Shown: positions 19,503-28,123 of the stretch, piece after piece
Position numbering within the stretch: the stretch's first letter is position 1
Layout of the letters: every line of letters begins with the position of its first letter
Source of the DNA: Shewanella sp. MTB7
GTDB taxonomy: Bacteria > Pseudomonadota > Gammaproteobacteria > Enterobacterales > Shewanellaceae
Direction of reading: 5' to 3'
NCBI RefSeq assembly: GCF_027571385.1
Contig: NZ_CP085636.1
Span: 2,418,001-2,482,000 of the forward strand
DNA length: 64,000 nt
Made by a program: the position numbers and the translations under genes
The notes under the pieces: model-generated
Database searches by the model: none
Told to the model about the DNA's origin: nothing
The model's input: the letters and a program-made list of their open reading frames with translations, nothing else

Positions 19503-20609
19503 GTGAAACTCGGTGATATCTCTATCTCATACATTGAAATTGTGATTAAGGCGATGCAATATCTAGGGGAAGATATCGATGGTCTCTTAACTAAATACTC
19601 TTTAGATAGCACGGCACTAGCTTCTCCAGATGCTCGAGTAACTATTCCTAAATTTATGCGATTAGGTCATGATTGTATTAAACAAACCAACACACCTTGG
19701 TTAGGTTTGATCATGGGTAAAGTCACGACAGTGACCAATTTAGGGATTGCTGGCCTACTGGCTTTTTCGTCGAAAGATCTCAGGCAAGCTTGTGAGCAGA
19801 TAAGCACTTATGAGCTACTGAATAAGTATAACTCCCGCGGTCAATCGCATTTTTATGTGAGCCACTCTTTTGGCATGGAGATGGGCAAGAGTCGCGAGCT
19901 TTGCCGTGAGTACGATGTAGAAGATGGTCAGGGACTATTGATGTTCTACTCCATCAATCCCTATAACGAATATAATCACTTTGTGGTTGACTCTTTACTT
20001 TCTGGCTGGCATCAGGTGATTAACACTTTATCGGGTCGTGAGGATGCGATTGTCAAGGTATGTTTCGAATTTCCCGCTCCCGTTTATGCTGATAAGTACA
20101 GTGAGTATTTCAATTGTGAAGTGGTATTTAATCAACCCAATAACTACCTAGTCATCAAGGCTGAAGCCTTAGATTGGCCCTGTTTGAATCGTAGTGCGCC
20201 CACTTTTGAATTACTGCGCCGTGGCGCGGAAGCTGATCTTGAGAAGGTGCGGTTGGGGCTGAGTTTTCACGAGAAGGTGAGTCGGGTTATAGGCCCCTTA
20301 CTTGATGGTACCACGCCGACCTTAGAGCAGGTTTCAGAGCAACTCAGTATGGCACCTTGGACTGTGCGGCGTAAGTTGGTGGATGAGGGGGGCAGTTTCC
20401 AGCAGACGCTCAATGATACTCGTCGAACCCTCTCAATAAGCTATGTTCGTGATACAGCATTGACCTTAGGAGAGATAGCCTATCTATTAGGATTCGGTTC
20501 ACCTACCGCATTTCAACGGGCATTTAAACGTTGGACGGGAGAGGCGCCGGGTCGTTTTAGAAACCGAATCACTCAGGGGAATGACCTGAGAAATGTCGAT
20601 GAAGATTAA
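19503..20609 (+). CDS. AraC-family transcriptional regulator (OruR/ArgR-like)
   Basis: A 368-residue DNA-binding regulator. Its N-terminal ligand domain (about residues 15-210; TVTNLGIAGLLAFSSKDLRQ) is of the PF12625 arabinose-binding-like type seen in OruR-class regulators. The C-terminal double helix-turn-helix is at about 265-360 (LEQVSEQLSMAPWTVRRKL; LTLGEIAYLLGFGSPTAFQR; FKRWTGEAPGRFR). It starts with GTG at 19503. Because it is divergent from fadH and followed by a second regulator gene, its likely target is fadH or the adjoining acyl-CoA genes; the ligand is unknown. Confidence 0.88.
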   Translation: MKLGDISISYIEIVIKAMQYLGEDIDGLLTKYSLDSTALASPDARVTIPKFMRLGHDCIKQTNTPWLGLIMGKVTTVTNLGIAGLLAFSSKDLRQACEQISTYELLNKYNSRGQSHFYVSHSFGMEMGKSRELCREYDVEDGQGLLMFYSINPYNEYNHFVVDSLLSGWHQVINTLSGREDAIVKVCFEFPAPVYADKYSEYFNCEVVFNQPNNYLVIKAEALDWPCLNRSAPTFELLRRGAEADLEKVRLGLSFHEKVSRVIGPLLDGTTPTLEQVSEQLSMAPWTVRRKLVDEGGSFQQTLNDTRRTLSISYVRDTALTLGEIAYLLGFGSPTAFQRAFKRWTGEAPGRFRNRITQGNDLRNVDED

Positions 20610-20679
20610 AATTAAAACATAGGTTCAATACTTATTCGTTAATAAGTTTGGTGAATTTGCAATCAATAAAATCAACGTG

Positions 20680-20703
20680 CCAAGCAAGCGCTAGGTTTGC
20701 AAT
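20680..20703 (+). promoter_or_regulatory. Candidate TetR operator, copy 1 (autoregulatory)
   Basis: This 24-base stretch begins CCAAGCAAGCGCT and ends GGTTTGCAAT. It matches the reverse complement of 23416-23439 at 23 of 24 positions. Its core is a hyphenated dyad (CCAAGC...GCTaGG). It lies 53 bases before the TetR-family gene, the usual place for autorepression. Confidence 0.72.
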
Positions 20704-20755
20704 GTCTCGCTTGTCATGATATTCCTTTGGTTTTATTTCTGAAACAGAAAAAGTA

Positions 20756-21364
20756 ATGATGGATAAACAGCAAGATATATTTGGTTCTGAGGATCTTGTC
20801 GATCTACTTTCTGCCCGTGGGAGACTTCAGCAAGCATCGGCTAGTTTGTTCAAGGCCAAGGGATATTCTCAAACTACAGTGCGTGATATTGCCGCTAAGG
20901 TGGGGATTCAAAGTGGCAGTATATTCCATCATTTTAAGAATAAAGAACAGATATTGGTGTCTGTGATGGCGGATTCTGTGCTCAGAGTCTTGCTTTCAAT
21001 GGAGAGTGGTTTGGCAATAGCTACCAGCACCAAAGACAAGATAAGCTGCTTGATCCAATGTGAATTAAATGCGATACACGATGAAGAGTTAGCGGGCTTT
21101 CGTTTACTTATTTCAGAGTGGCGCTCACTGAGTGGGGATAATCAAAAGAAAATCCTCTGTTTACGAGACAGATATGAAGCAATTTGGTCTCAGGTATTGA
21201 ACAATGCTCAATCGGAGGGGTTAATTCATACTGAGAGCTTCTATCTGCGAGGGTTTATCCGAGGCGCCACCATTGAAACCTGCAACTGGTATAAACCGTC
21301 GGGGAGTGTAAGCCTTGCTGCGCTCACTGATAAATTGATGCTCTCTATTGTGTGTCGGGTATAA
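20756..21364 (+). CDS. TetR-family transcriptional regulator (AtuR-like by context)
   Basis: A 202-residue repressor with an N-terminal helix-turn-helix (about residues 15-65; TTVRDIAAKVGIQSGSIFHH, FKNKEQIL). An alpha-helical ligand-binding domain follows, expected to bind an acyl-CoA or related effector. The start is ATG 20756 or the adjacent ATG 20759; no strong ribosome site discriminates. A dyad upstream recurs in the promoter region shared by the acyl-CoA ligase and the atuA-like operon. From this I infer that the protein represses both itself and that pathway, as AtuR does in Pseudomonas. The protein sequence alone does not prove orthology. It ends in a hairpin-rich intergenic region. 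Confidence 0.88.
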   Translation: MMDKQQDIFGSEDLVDLLSARGRLQQASASLFKAKGYSQTTVRDIAAKVGIQSGSIFHHFKNKEQILVSVMADSVLRVLLSMESGLAIATSTKDKISCLIQCELNAIHDEELAGFRLLISEWRSLSGDNQKKILCLRDRYEAIWSQVLNNAQSEGLIHTESFYLRGFIRGATIETCNWYKPSGSVSLAALTDKLMLSIVCRV

Positions 21365-21475
21365 TACCCATTAAAAGTAACCTCAACATCAATCATATTA
21401 TGTTGGGGTTACTTCTATACCCAAACCTCTAACACAACGCCTCTGAAACTAGCGTTCTTAGGTCGTTTGGGTATA
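21357..21475. repeat. Palindrome array (REP-like) between convergent genes, including terminator
   Basis: Three consecutive dyads are packed here. GGGTAT-A-ATACCC spans 21357-21369 and overlaps the TetR stop codon. A 14-bp stem, 21376-21389 with 21400-21413, ends in TTTT on the minus strand and can serve as a terminator. TATACCCAAAC (21416-21426) pairs perfectly with GTTTGGGTATA (21465-21475), enclosing an inner AACGC/GCGTT pair. The repeated GGGTATA ends suggest a dispersed REP-type element as well as terminators. Confidence 0.65.
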
Positions 21476-21476
21476 A

Positions 21477-23198
21477 CTATGCCGACAGCTTTTCGAGCTT
21501 GGATTCCTCTTTTAATTCACGTCTTAGAATTTTTCCAACCGGTGACATGGGCAGTTCTTTTCTAAACTCATAAATCCGTGGAATTTTATAACCTGTGAGT
21601 TTGTCTTTACAGAAGGCTTTTATATCATCTCCGGTGAGGGTGACATTGTTCTGAGTCACAATATAAAGCTTTATCACTTCGCCTTGTTTAGGATCTGGCA
21701 CTCCTATGGCCGCGCAGTTTAATACATCGGGGTGTGTGGCCACGATTCCCTCAATCTCATTGGGGAACACATTAAAGCCGGAAACAATAATCATGTCTTT
21801 CACTCGGTCGACGATACTGACATAGCCATCCTCGTCAATAATGGCAATATCGCCAGTCAGCAGCCATTCGCCACCAGGGGTAAAAGATTCGCGGGTAGCC
21901 TTGGGGCGGTTCCAATAACCTTTCATGACTTGAGGCCCTTTAACGCACAGTTCCCCACGTTCACCTATGGCCACCTCATCGCCGATAGCGTTGATGCATT
22001 TAAGACTTGTTCCAGGCAGAGCTTGGCCGACGGAGCCCAGACGTTCTTGGCCATCAAATGGGTTCATGCAAACAGCAGGAGAGCATTCGGTTAAGCCGTA
22101 GGCTTCTGAAATACCAATTCCAGTGATCTGTTTCCAGCGCTCTGCGGTATCGTCCAGTAACGCGGTACCACCAGATAGCGTGAACACCATCTCACTAAAA
22201 TCCAGTTGTTTAAAGTTAGGGCTCTCCATCAAGGAGACAAAGAGGGTATTAAGCCCCATCAGTCCCGTCATCTTAAAGGGCATTATAGCCTTGATAAAGG
22301 TCTCTGTATCTCTGGGGTTAGCGATTAACACGCTATGCTCCCCCAATCTGAAAAATGCCATTAAGTGCACGGTAAATGAGTAAATATGATAAAGGGGCAG
22401 TGGGGCAACCATGATGGATTGTTTATCGGCTCCCATCAACGCTTTGCCATTTTCATCTGTTTGCATGGTAACGGTTCCTGACTGCAACATGTTAGCGACG
22501 ATGTTGGCATTGGTCAGTTCTGCACTTTTGGCTACTCCAGTTGTTCCGCCTGTGTACTGTAGCACTATGGTGTCATCTGGCTGACTTAGGTGAGTGGGAT
22601 TAAATCCCTTACCTAAAGATTGATTGACGACTTTTCTAAAAGAGATGGCTTGAGGCAGATGATATTTTGGAACCATCTTTTTGATGTGCTTAACCGTGGA
22701 GTTGATCAGCAGCCGTTTTACGCTAGGTAGCATATCGGCAAGGCTGGATATTAAGATAAGCTCCAAGCTGGTTTCAGCTTGTATATTTTCAACGGACTTG
22801 GCAAACACATCCATACACAGGAGTGCTTTGGCTCCTGAGTCATTAAATTGGTGAACCATCTCTCGTTCGGTATAAAGCGGATTGGTGTTGACGATACGCA
22901 ACCCAGCTCTTAATGCGCCATAAACCGCAATGGGATATTGCAGTGTGTTGAGCATCTGAATAGCGATGGCATCACCAGGTAATAGGGAGGTATGGTTTTG
23001 CAGATAATGGGCGAAGGCGGCACTGTATTTATCTATTTGAGCAAAACTTAATGTGTATCCTAGGCTAGTAAAGGCGGGTCTGTCTGCATAGGTAACAAAG
23101 GCTTCTTCAATTGCCTGAATGACCGATTCATATTGAGTGAAGTCGATGTGATCTGTCAGGCCCGATGCGCGTTTACCATCCCAAAAAGATGCTTCCAT
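21477..23198 (-). CDS. Long/medium-chain acyl-CoA ligase (AtuH/FadD-like)
   Basis: Activates a carboxylic acid to its CoA thioester via an acyl-AMP intermediate. The 573-residue AMP-forming ligase has the P-loop-like motif QYTGGTTGVAKSAELTN, the A5 motif ISEAYGLTECSP, A7 LLTGDIA, A8 IVDRVKDMIIVSGFNVFPNEIE, and the catalytic Lys near the end (PMSPVGKILRREL). The start at 23198 is supported by AGAGGG upstream. It is divergent from the atuA-like operon and shares with it an intergenic region holding the candidate TetR operator, so the ligase very likely supplies that pathway. The exact acid (branched, terpenoid or fatty) cannot be read from sequence. Confidence 0.92.
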   Translation of the reverse strand: MEASFWDGKRASGLTDHIDFTQYESVIQAIEEAFVTYADRPAFTSLGYTLSFAQIDKYSAAFAHYLQNHTSLLPGDAIAIQMLNTLQYPIAVYGALRAGLRIVNTNPLYTEREMVHQFNDSGAKALLCMDVFAKSVENIQAETSLELILISSLADMLPSVKRLLINSTVKHIKKMVPKYHLPQAISFRKVVNQSLGKGFNPTHLSQPDDTIVLQYTGGTTGVAKSAELTNANIVANMLQSGTVTMQTDENGKALMGADKQSIMVAPLPLYHIYSFTVHLMAFFRLGEHSVLIANPRDTETFIKAIMPFKMTGLMGLNTLFVSLMESPNFKQLDFSEMVFTLSGGTALLDDTAERWKQITGIGISEAYGLTECSPAVCMNPFDGQERLGSVGQALPGTSLKCINAIGDEVAIGERGELCVKGPQVMKGYWNRPKATRESFTPGGEWLLTGDIAIIDEDGYVSIVDRVKDMIIVSGFNVFPNEIEGIVATHPDVLNCAAIGVPDPKQGEVIKLYIVTQNNVTLTGDDIKAFCKDKLTGYKIPRIYEFRKELPMSPVGKILRRELKEESKLEKLSA

Positions 23199-23415
23199 AA
23201 ATCCCTCTTATTTTTATTTTTGACTCAAATCACGGCATTAGCGTGGGATGCTTGCCATTAAGAAGTCTTTTTCAAACTTGACTATCACTTAAATAGCGAA
23301 CAATGAGAAGTGACTAATAATGACAAATTAGTATCCCAAATTGACATCCAGCTTCTGCCGTTTAGCTAAACAGGTTAGTTTTGCTGTTATTGAGTGAATA
23401 TTTTGTTGTTACAAG

Positions 23416-23440
23416 ATTGCAAACCAAGCGCTTGCTTGGT
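23416..23440 (-). promoter_or_regulatory. Candidate TetR operator, copy 2 (ligase/atuA divergent promoter)
   Basis: ACCAAGC (23423-23429) and GCTTGGT (23434-23440) form a perfect 7-bp dyad around GCTT. On the minus strand, 23439 down to 23416 matches 20680-20703 at 23 of 24 bases. The site is 52 bases before the atuA-like start at 23492 and 218 bases before the ligase start. Confidence 0.78.
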
Positions 23441-23491
23441 AGTGTGTTTTTTAACATAAGTGTTTACTTTATATTCAGCGCAGGTACGGCA

Positions 23492-25309
23492 ATGGGTTTA
23501 ACGCAAAAAACGGTGCGACTTGGGTGTGCTTCGGCATTCTGGGGAGATACAGGAGCCGCTGCGAGTCAGTTGGTTGCTAAAGGTGAACTGGATTATCTGG
23601 TTTTTGACTATCTGGCTGAGATGACGATGTCATTGATGGCTGCCGCTCAGCTTAAAAGTGTCGATGCAGGTTTTGCGCCCGATTTTATAACCAGTTTAAT
23701 CCCATTGTTACCGAGTATCGCCCAGCAAGGTATTAAAGTGTGCAGCAATGCTGGAGGGATCAATCCCTTAGCTTGTGCGCAGGCTTTGCAAACTCAGATT
23801 GACGAACAGGGGTTGGGTTTAAAGGTCTATGTGATTGAGGGAGATGATCTCAGATCCCAAGCGGCCTCGCTGCAGACTCAGGGGATCACTGAGATGTTTT
23901 CCAAGCAGGCATTGCCCTCTGATCTCACCAGCGTAAATGCTTATTTAGGCGCTCCAGCGATTGCTAAGGCGTTTGAAGAGGGAGCCGACATTGTGATAAC
24001 CGGACGTGTGGTCGACAGCGCTGTGGTGCTAGGTCCCTTAGTTTATGAATTCGGTTGGAGCTGGCAAGACTATGACAAACTAGCTCAGGCATCACTGGCT
24101 GGTCATATTATTGAGTGTGGCACCCAATGTACAGGGGGGAATTTTACCGACTGGCACATGGTTAAAGATGGCTATGCTGATATGGGTTTTCCTATTGTTG
24201 AATGTCATCAAGATGGCCGTATTTTTGTGACTAAAATAGCGGGAACCGGTGGATTAGTCAGTTGCGATACCGTTGGTGAGCAGATCTTATATGAGATAGG
24301 CGATCCAAGGGCCTATCAACTGCCTGATGTGATTTGTGATTTCAGCCAGGTGACGCTGCAACAAGAGGGCAAAGACAGAGTATTGGTCACGGGCGCGAGT
24401 GGTAAGTCACCTTCAGCGCAATATAAAGTGAGTGCCACCTATTTAGATGGTTACCGAAGTACTGCCAGCTTTTTAATTGCTGGTAGAGATGCAGCCACTA
24501 AGGGGCAAGTAGTGGCAGAGGCTATCATTTCGCGAGTTAATGCTATTTTTCGTGACAAAGGTGTCGATGAATTCACTCTGGTAGATATCGAAATCCTAGG
24601 GGCTGAATCGACCTATGGGAAGCACTCTCGCGCTTATAATAGCCGTGAGGTGGTGGTTAAGCTTGCGGTTCAACACAAGGACCGCCGAGCATTATTTTTG
24701 TTTGGACAGGAGATAGCTCAAGCTGCAACAGCGATGGCTCCAGGGATCTCCGGGTTAATTGGTGGACGGCCTAAGTCGAGTCCTAGGCTTTGTTTGTTCT
24801 CGTTTTTAATCGATAAACGCTCAGTCAGTATCAGCTATCGACGTGTTGGTCGAGATAAAGAGTGGTTCAAAGGCGTTTCGGCTGCCTCATCTGACGTTAG
24901 CTCATTGCCTGAGTTAGCTTATCAAATACCTACCCCTATAGAGCCTGTTACTGAAGCCAACAGAGTTTCAGTTCCGCTTATTGCACTGGCGCTTGCCCGA
25001 AGTGGCGACAAGGGCAATCATTGTAATATCGGTGTGATTGCGCGAAAGCCGGAATATCTGGCTTATATTCAAGCTGCGCTGACAAGGGAGCGGTTAAGCG
25101 AGTTTTTTCCCCATCTGTTATGCGCAGATAGCCGAATAACGCTCTATCAAGTTCCGGGAATGAAGGCGATTAATATCCTGCTTGAGAACAGTTTATCCGG
25201 CGGGGGAATGGCGAGTTTACGTGCAGATCCTCAAGGTAAGGCTATTGCACAGCAGTTACTGGATTTTCCCGTTGAGATCAGTAACAACGTATTTAAAGGG
25301 AGTGACTGA
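23492..25309 (+). CDS. atuA: AtuA-like acyclic terpene utilisation family protein (DUF1446)
   Basis: First gene of a five- or six-gene catabolic operon. The 605-residue protein begins MGLTQKTVRLGCASAFWGDT and contains DFITSLIPLLP, the AtuA-family core VITGRVVDSAVVLGPL, and IECGTQCTGGNFTDW. A smaller C-terminal domain from about residue 505 (LIALALARSGDKGNHCNIGV) completes the protein. AtuA-family proteins are required for citronellol/geraniol breakdown in Pseudomonas, but their biochemical role is not settled. I chose ATG 23492: an upstream in-frame extension to 23381 would overlap the candidate operator and is not family-like. Its stop overlaps the next start (TGATG), implying coupling. Confidence 0.85.
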   Translation: MGLTQKTVRLGCASAFWGDTGAAASQLVAKGELDYLVFDYLAEMTMSLMAAAQLKSVDAGFAPDFITSLIPLLPSIAQQGIKVCSNAGGINPLACAQALQTQIDEQGLGLKVYVIEGDDLRSQAASLQTQGITEMFSKQALPSDLTSVNAYLGAPAIAKAFEEGADIVITGRVVDSAVVLGPLVYEFGWSWQDYDKLAQASLAGHIIECGTQCTGGNFTDWHMVKDGYADMGFPIVECHQDGRIFVTKIAGTGGLVSCDTVGEQILYEIGDPRAYQLPDVICDFSQVTLQQEGKDRVLVTGASGKSPSAQYKVSATYLDGYRSTASFLIAGRDAATKGQVVAEAIISRVNAIFRDKGVDEFTLVDIEILGAESTYGKHSRAYNSREVVVKLAVQHKDRRALFLFGQEIAQAATAMAPGISGLIGGRPKSSPRLCLFSFLIDKRSVSISYRRVGRDKEWFKGVSAASSDVSSLPELAYQIPTPIEPVTEANRVSVPLIALALARSGDKGNHCNIGVIARKPEYLAYIQAALTRERLSEFFPHLLCADSRITLYQVPGMKAINILLENSLSGGGMASLRADPQGKAIAQQLLDFPVEISNNVFKGSD

Positions 25310-26925
25310 TGGCCATTTTATCCTCTGATATAGAGGTTCAAAACCAAGACTTTAATGACAATCGCAGTGCCATGTTAACGGTTATCAGTGAGTTTCGGGA
25401 GATAGAGCAGCGGGTAATGGATAAGTCTTCTCTAGCTAAAGGTAAGTTTCAAAAACAGGGCAAACTCCTGCCCAGAGAGAGATTGAATCTGTTACTGGAT
25501 GCGGGTTCAGGCTTTATTGAACTGTGCGCCCTTGCGGGTTATATGATGCATGACGATAAAGATGGCACAGGAGCCGGCGGCGGACTTATCGCTGGTATTG
25601 GGTTTGTGGCTGGTATTCGCTGTCTAATTCAAGTGAATAATAGCGCCATCAAGGGAGGAACCATATCGCCAACTGGGCTGGATAAAACCCTCAGGTTGCA
25701 AGAGATCGCCAAAGAGAACAAATTACCTTTGATCACCTTGGCTGAAAGTGGCGGGGCAAATCTAAACTATGCTACCGATATTTTTGTACCGGGGGCACGT
25801 GCCTTTGCAAATCAAGCCAGATTATCGGCTCAAGGTGTGCCGCAAATCACTTTAGTCCATGGCAATGCCACGGCTGGTGGGGCCTATCAGCCCGGCCTTT
25901 CTGATTACCTTATCGTCATAAAAAATAAGACTAAGATGTTTCTAGCAGGCCCACCTTTGCTTAAAGCTGCAACGGGAGAGATAGCGACCGATGAAGCTCT
26001 TGGCGGCGCTGACTTACATGCCTATGAAGCGGGAACGGCTGATTACCTAGCCCAAGATGATGTCGACGGCATTCGTATCGTCCGTGAGATCTTACACAGC
26101 TTACCTTGGAACGAACAACTCATTTTGCCGGAGAAAAGAGCTGGGATTGCTCCCCTTTATCCTGCAGAGGAGTTACTTGGTATAGTCCCAGCCATCGCTA
26201 AGAAAGCCTATGACGTGAGAGAGGTGATAGCACGATTAGTGGATGGCTCAGATTTTCAAGATTTTAAACCTGAGTTCGATACACAAACCTTATGCGGCTT
26301 TGCCTATATCGACGGTCACAGTATTGGCATTATCGGCAATAATGGACCCATTACTGCCAAAGGTGCCAATAAAGCGGCGCAGTTTATTCAGTTGTGTGAA
26401 CAGGGCCAACGCAGTCTGCTCTTTTTGCACAACACCACAGGGTTTATGGTCGGTACCGACGCAGAGCGAAACGGCATTATTAAGCATGGATCTAAGCTCA
26501 TTCAGGCAGTTGCCAATGCCAGTGTGCCAAAGTTTTCAATCCTAATTGGTGGCTCTTATGGGGCTGGTAATTACGCCATGTGTGGCCGAGGACTCGACCC
26601 ACGCTTTATCTTTGCTTGGCCCAACGGTAAGACGGCTGTGATGGGGGGGGAACAAGCGGGCAAGGTGCTGCGCATCGTTACCGAGCAGAAGATGCGCAAG
26701 CTAGGTCAGGCTATCGATGAGGCTCAACTGGATCAATTAGAGCAAGGAACAGCGATGAAATTAAACGCGAATTCCACAGCGATATTTGGTACGGCTAGGT
26801 TATGGGACGATGGACTTATCGATCCTAGGGATACGCGAGTTTTGTTAGCAAACCTGCTAGATATCTGTTGGCAGGAAAAACACAGACAGCTAGCCAGCAA
26901 CCGTTTTGGTGTTGCTCGTTTTTAA
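25309..26925 (+). CDS. atuC: Acyl-CoA carboxylase beta subunit (geranyl-/methylcrotonyl-CoA carboxylase type)
   Basis: Carboxyltransferase subunit of a biotin-dependent acyl-CoA carboxylase. The 538 residues show the MCC/GCC beta-subunit landmarks: GKLLPRERLNLLLDAGSGFI, NSAIKGGTISPTGLDKTLRL, GGANLNYATDIFVPG, TAGGAYQPGLSDY, and in the second crotonase half NTTGFMVGTDAERNGIIKHG, SYGAGNYAMCGRG, AWPNGKTAVMGGEQAGKVL. Gene context (atuA-like gene upstream, dehydrogenase, hydratase and biotin-carrying subunit downstream) favours a geranyl-CoA-type enzyme, but the leucine pathway enzyme has the same fold. Sequence alone does not separate them with certainty. Confidence 0.88.
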   Translation: MAILSSDIEVQNQDFNDNRSAMLTVISEFREIEQRVMDKSSLAKGKFQKQGKLLPRERLNLLLDAGSGFIELCALAGYMMHDDKDGTGAGGGLIAGIGFVAGIRCLIQVNNSAIKGGTISPTGLDKTLRLQEIAKENKLPLITLAESGGANLNYATDIFVPGARAFANQARLSAQGVPQITLVHGNATAGGAYQPGLSDYLIVIKNKTKMFLAGPPLLKAATGEIATDEALGGADLHAYEAGTADYLAQDDVDGIRIVREILHSLPWNEQLILPEKRAGIAPLYPAEELLGIVPAIAKKAYDVREVIARLVDGSDFQDFKPEFDTQTLCGFAYIDGHSIGIIGNNGPITAKGANKAAQFIQLCEQGQRSLLFLHNTTGFMVGTDAERNGIIKHGSKLIQAVANASVPKFSILIGGSYGAGNYAMCGRGLDPRFIFAWPNGKTAVMGGEQAGKVLRIVTEQKMRKLGQAIDEAQLDQLEQGTAMKLNANSTAIFGTARLWDDGLIDPRDTRVLLANLLDICWQEKHRQLASNRFGVARF

Positions 26926-26967
26926 TTGCACGTCATATGAATACCGTATTTTGGATGGAGCCGAATC

Positions 26968-28119
26968 ATGATCTTGACTCAAGAGCACTTAGCGTTGAAA
27001 CGTACAATCGCCAAATTTGTTGAAAATGAGATAAACCCTCATGTGGATGAGTGGGAAAAATCAGGCGTATTCCCTGCTAAAACCTTGTTTAAAAAATTGG
27101 GGGAGCTTGGATTATTGGGGATCAGTAAACCCGTCGAAAATGGAGGCATGGGATTAGATTACAGCTATGAGATGGTCGCAGCCGAAGAGTTTGGTGCTAT
27201 TCGATGTGGTGGTGTCCCTATGGCGATTGGTGTTCAAACCAATATGGCTAGCCCAGCCTTGGCTCGTTTTGGTAGTGAGTATGTTAGAAACACTTTCTTA
27301 GCCCCTGCCATCGCTGGCGATATGGTTGCTTGTATCGGGGTGAGTGAGCCTGGTGCCGGATCTGATGTCGCTGGACTTAAGACTACGGCAGTTAAAATGG
27401 GCGATGATTATATTATTAATGGCACTAAGATGTGGATCACTAATGCCACTCAGGCAGACTTTATCTGTTTGTTGGTGAATACCTCGGATGAAGCTCCCCA
27501 TAGGAATAAATCCCTGATTGTGGTTCCGACAAACCTAGCTGGCATCAGTTTCTCGGACAAGTTGGATAAATTGGGGATGCACTCATCAGATACCGCACAG
27601 ATATTTTTCGATAATGTGCGCGTGCCTCAGCGTAATCTCATCGGCCAAGAGGGAGCTGGGTTTATCATGCAGATGCAGCAGTTTCAAGAGGAGCGTATGT
27701 ATGTGGCAGCCATGTCATTGAAGAGCATGGAACTGTGTATTGATGAAACCTACGCCTACACCTCAGAGCGTCAAGCATTTGGAAAACCGCTTATCGCCAA
27801 TCAAGTGATTCAGTTTCGTTTAGCTGAACTTCAATCTGAAGTTGAAGCTCTCAGATCTCTGATATATCGCGCTTGCGAAGGCTATATTAATGGAGAGGAT
27901 ATGACTCAATTGGCCTCTATGGCCAAACTAAAATCGGGGCGTTTAGCCCGAGAGGTCAGCGATGCTTGTTTGCAGTACTGGGGAGGAATGGGCTTTATGT
28001 GGGACAACATTGTCAGTCGTCTGTATCGCGATAATCGCTTAGGTTCCATCGGCGGTGGCGCCGATGAGATCATGTTAAGCATCATCAGTAAAAGCATGAG
28101 TAAGCACGCGAGGGGATAA
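26968..28119 (+). CDS. atuD: Acyl-CoA dehydrogenase (citronellyl-CoA dehydrogenase-like)
   Basis: FAD-dependent alpha,beta-dehydrogenation of an acyl-CoA, passing electrons to ETF. The 383-residue protein shows CIGVSEPGAGSDVAGLKTTA and WITNATQADF (flavin/substrate regions) and RQAFGKPLIANQ. The usual catalytic Glu near the C-terminus (YEGT) is replaced by SIGGGADEIM. A Glu pair at 241-242 (QEERMY) sits where isovaleryl-CoA dehydrogenase places its base, so this belongs to the branch with a relocated catalytic residue, consistent with branched acyl-CoA substrates. AGCC-rich spacing of 42 bases separates it from atuC; the hydratase gene follows after 4 bases. Confidence 0.87.
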   Translation: MILTQEHLALKRTIAKFVENEINPHVDEWEKSGVFPAKTLFKKLGELGLLGISKPVENGGMGLDYSYEMVAAEEFGAIRCGGVPMAIGVQTNMASPALARFGSEYVRNTFLAPAIAGDMVACIGVSEPGAGSDVAGLKTTAVKMGDDYIINGTKMWITNATQADFICLLVNTSDEAPHRNKSLIVVPTNLAGISFSDKLDKLGMHSSDTAQIFFDNVRVPQRNLIGQEGAGFIMQMQQFQEERMYVAAMSLKSMELCIDETYAYTSERQAFGKPLIANQVIQFRLAELQSEVEALRSLIYRACEGYINGEDMTQLASMAKLKSGRLAREVSDACLQYWGGMGFMWDNIVSRLYRDNRLGSIGGGADEIMLSIISKSMSKHARG

Positions 28120-28123
28120 GCTG

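Noticed and set aside
23381..23491. Upstream extension of the atuA-like gene to 23381
   Set aside because: It overlaps the candidate operator, encodes non-family hydrophobic residues, and the ATG at 23492 starts at the conserved N-terminus.
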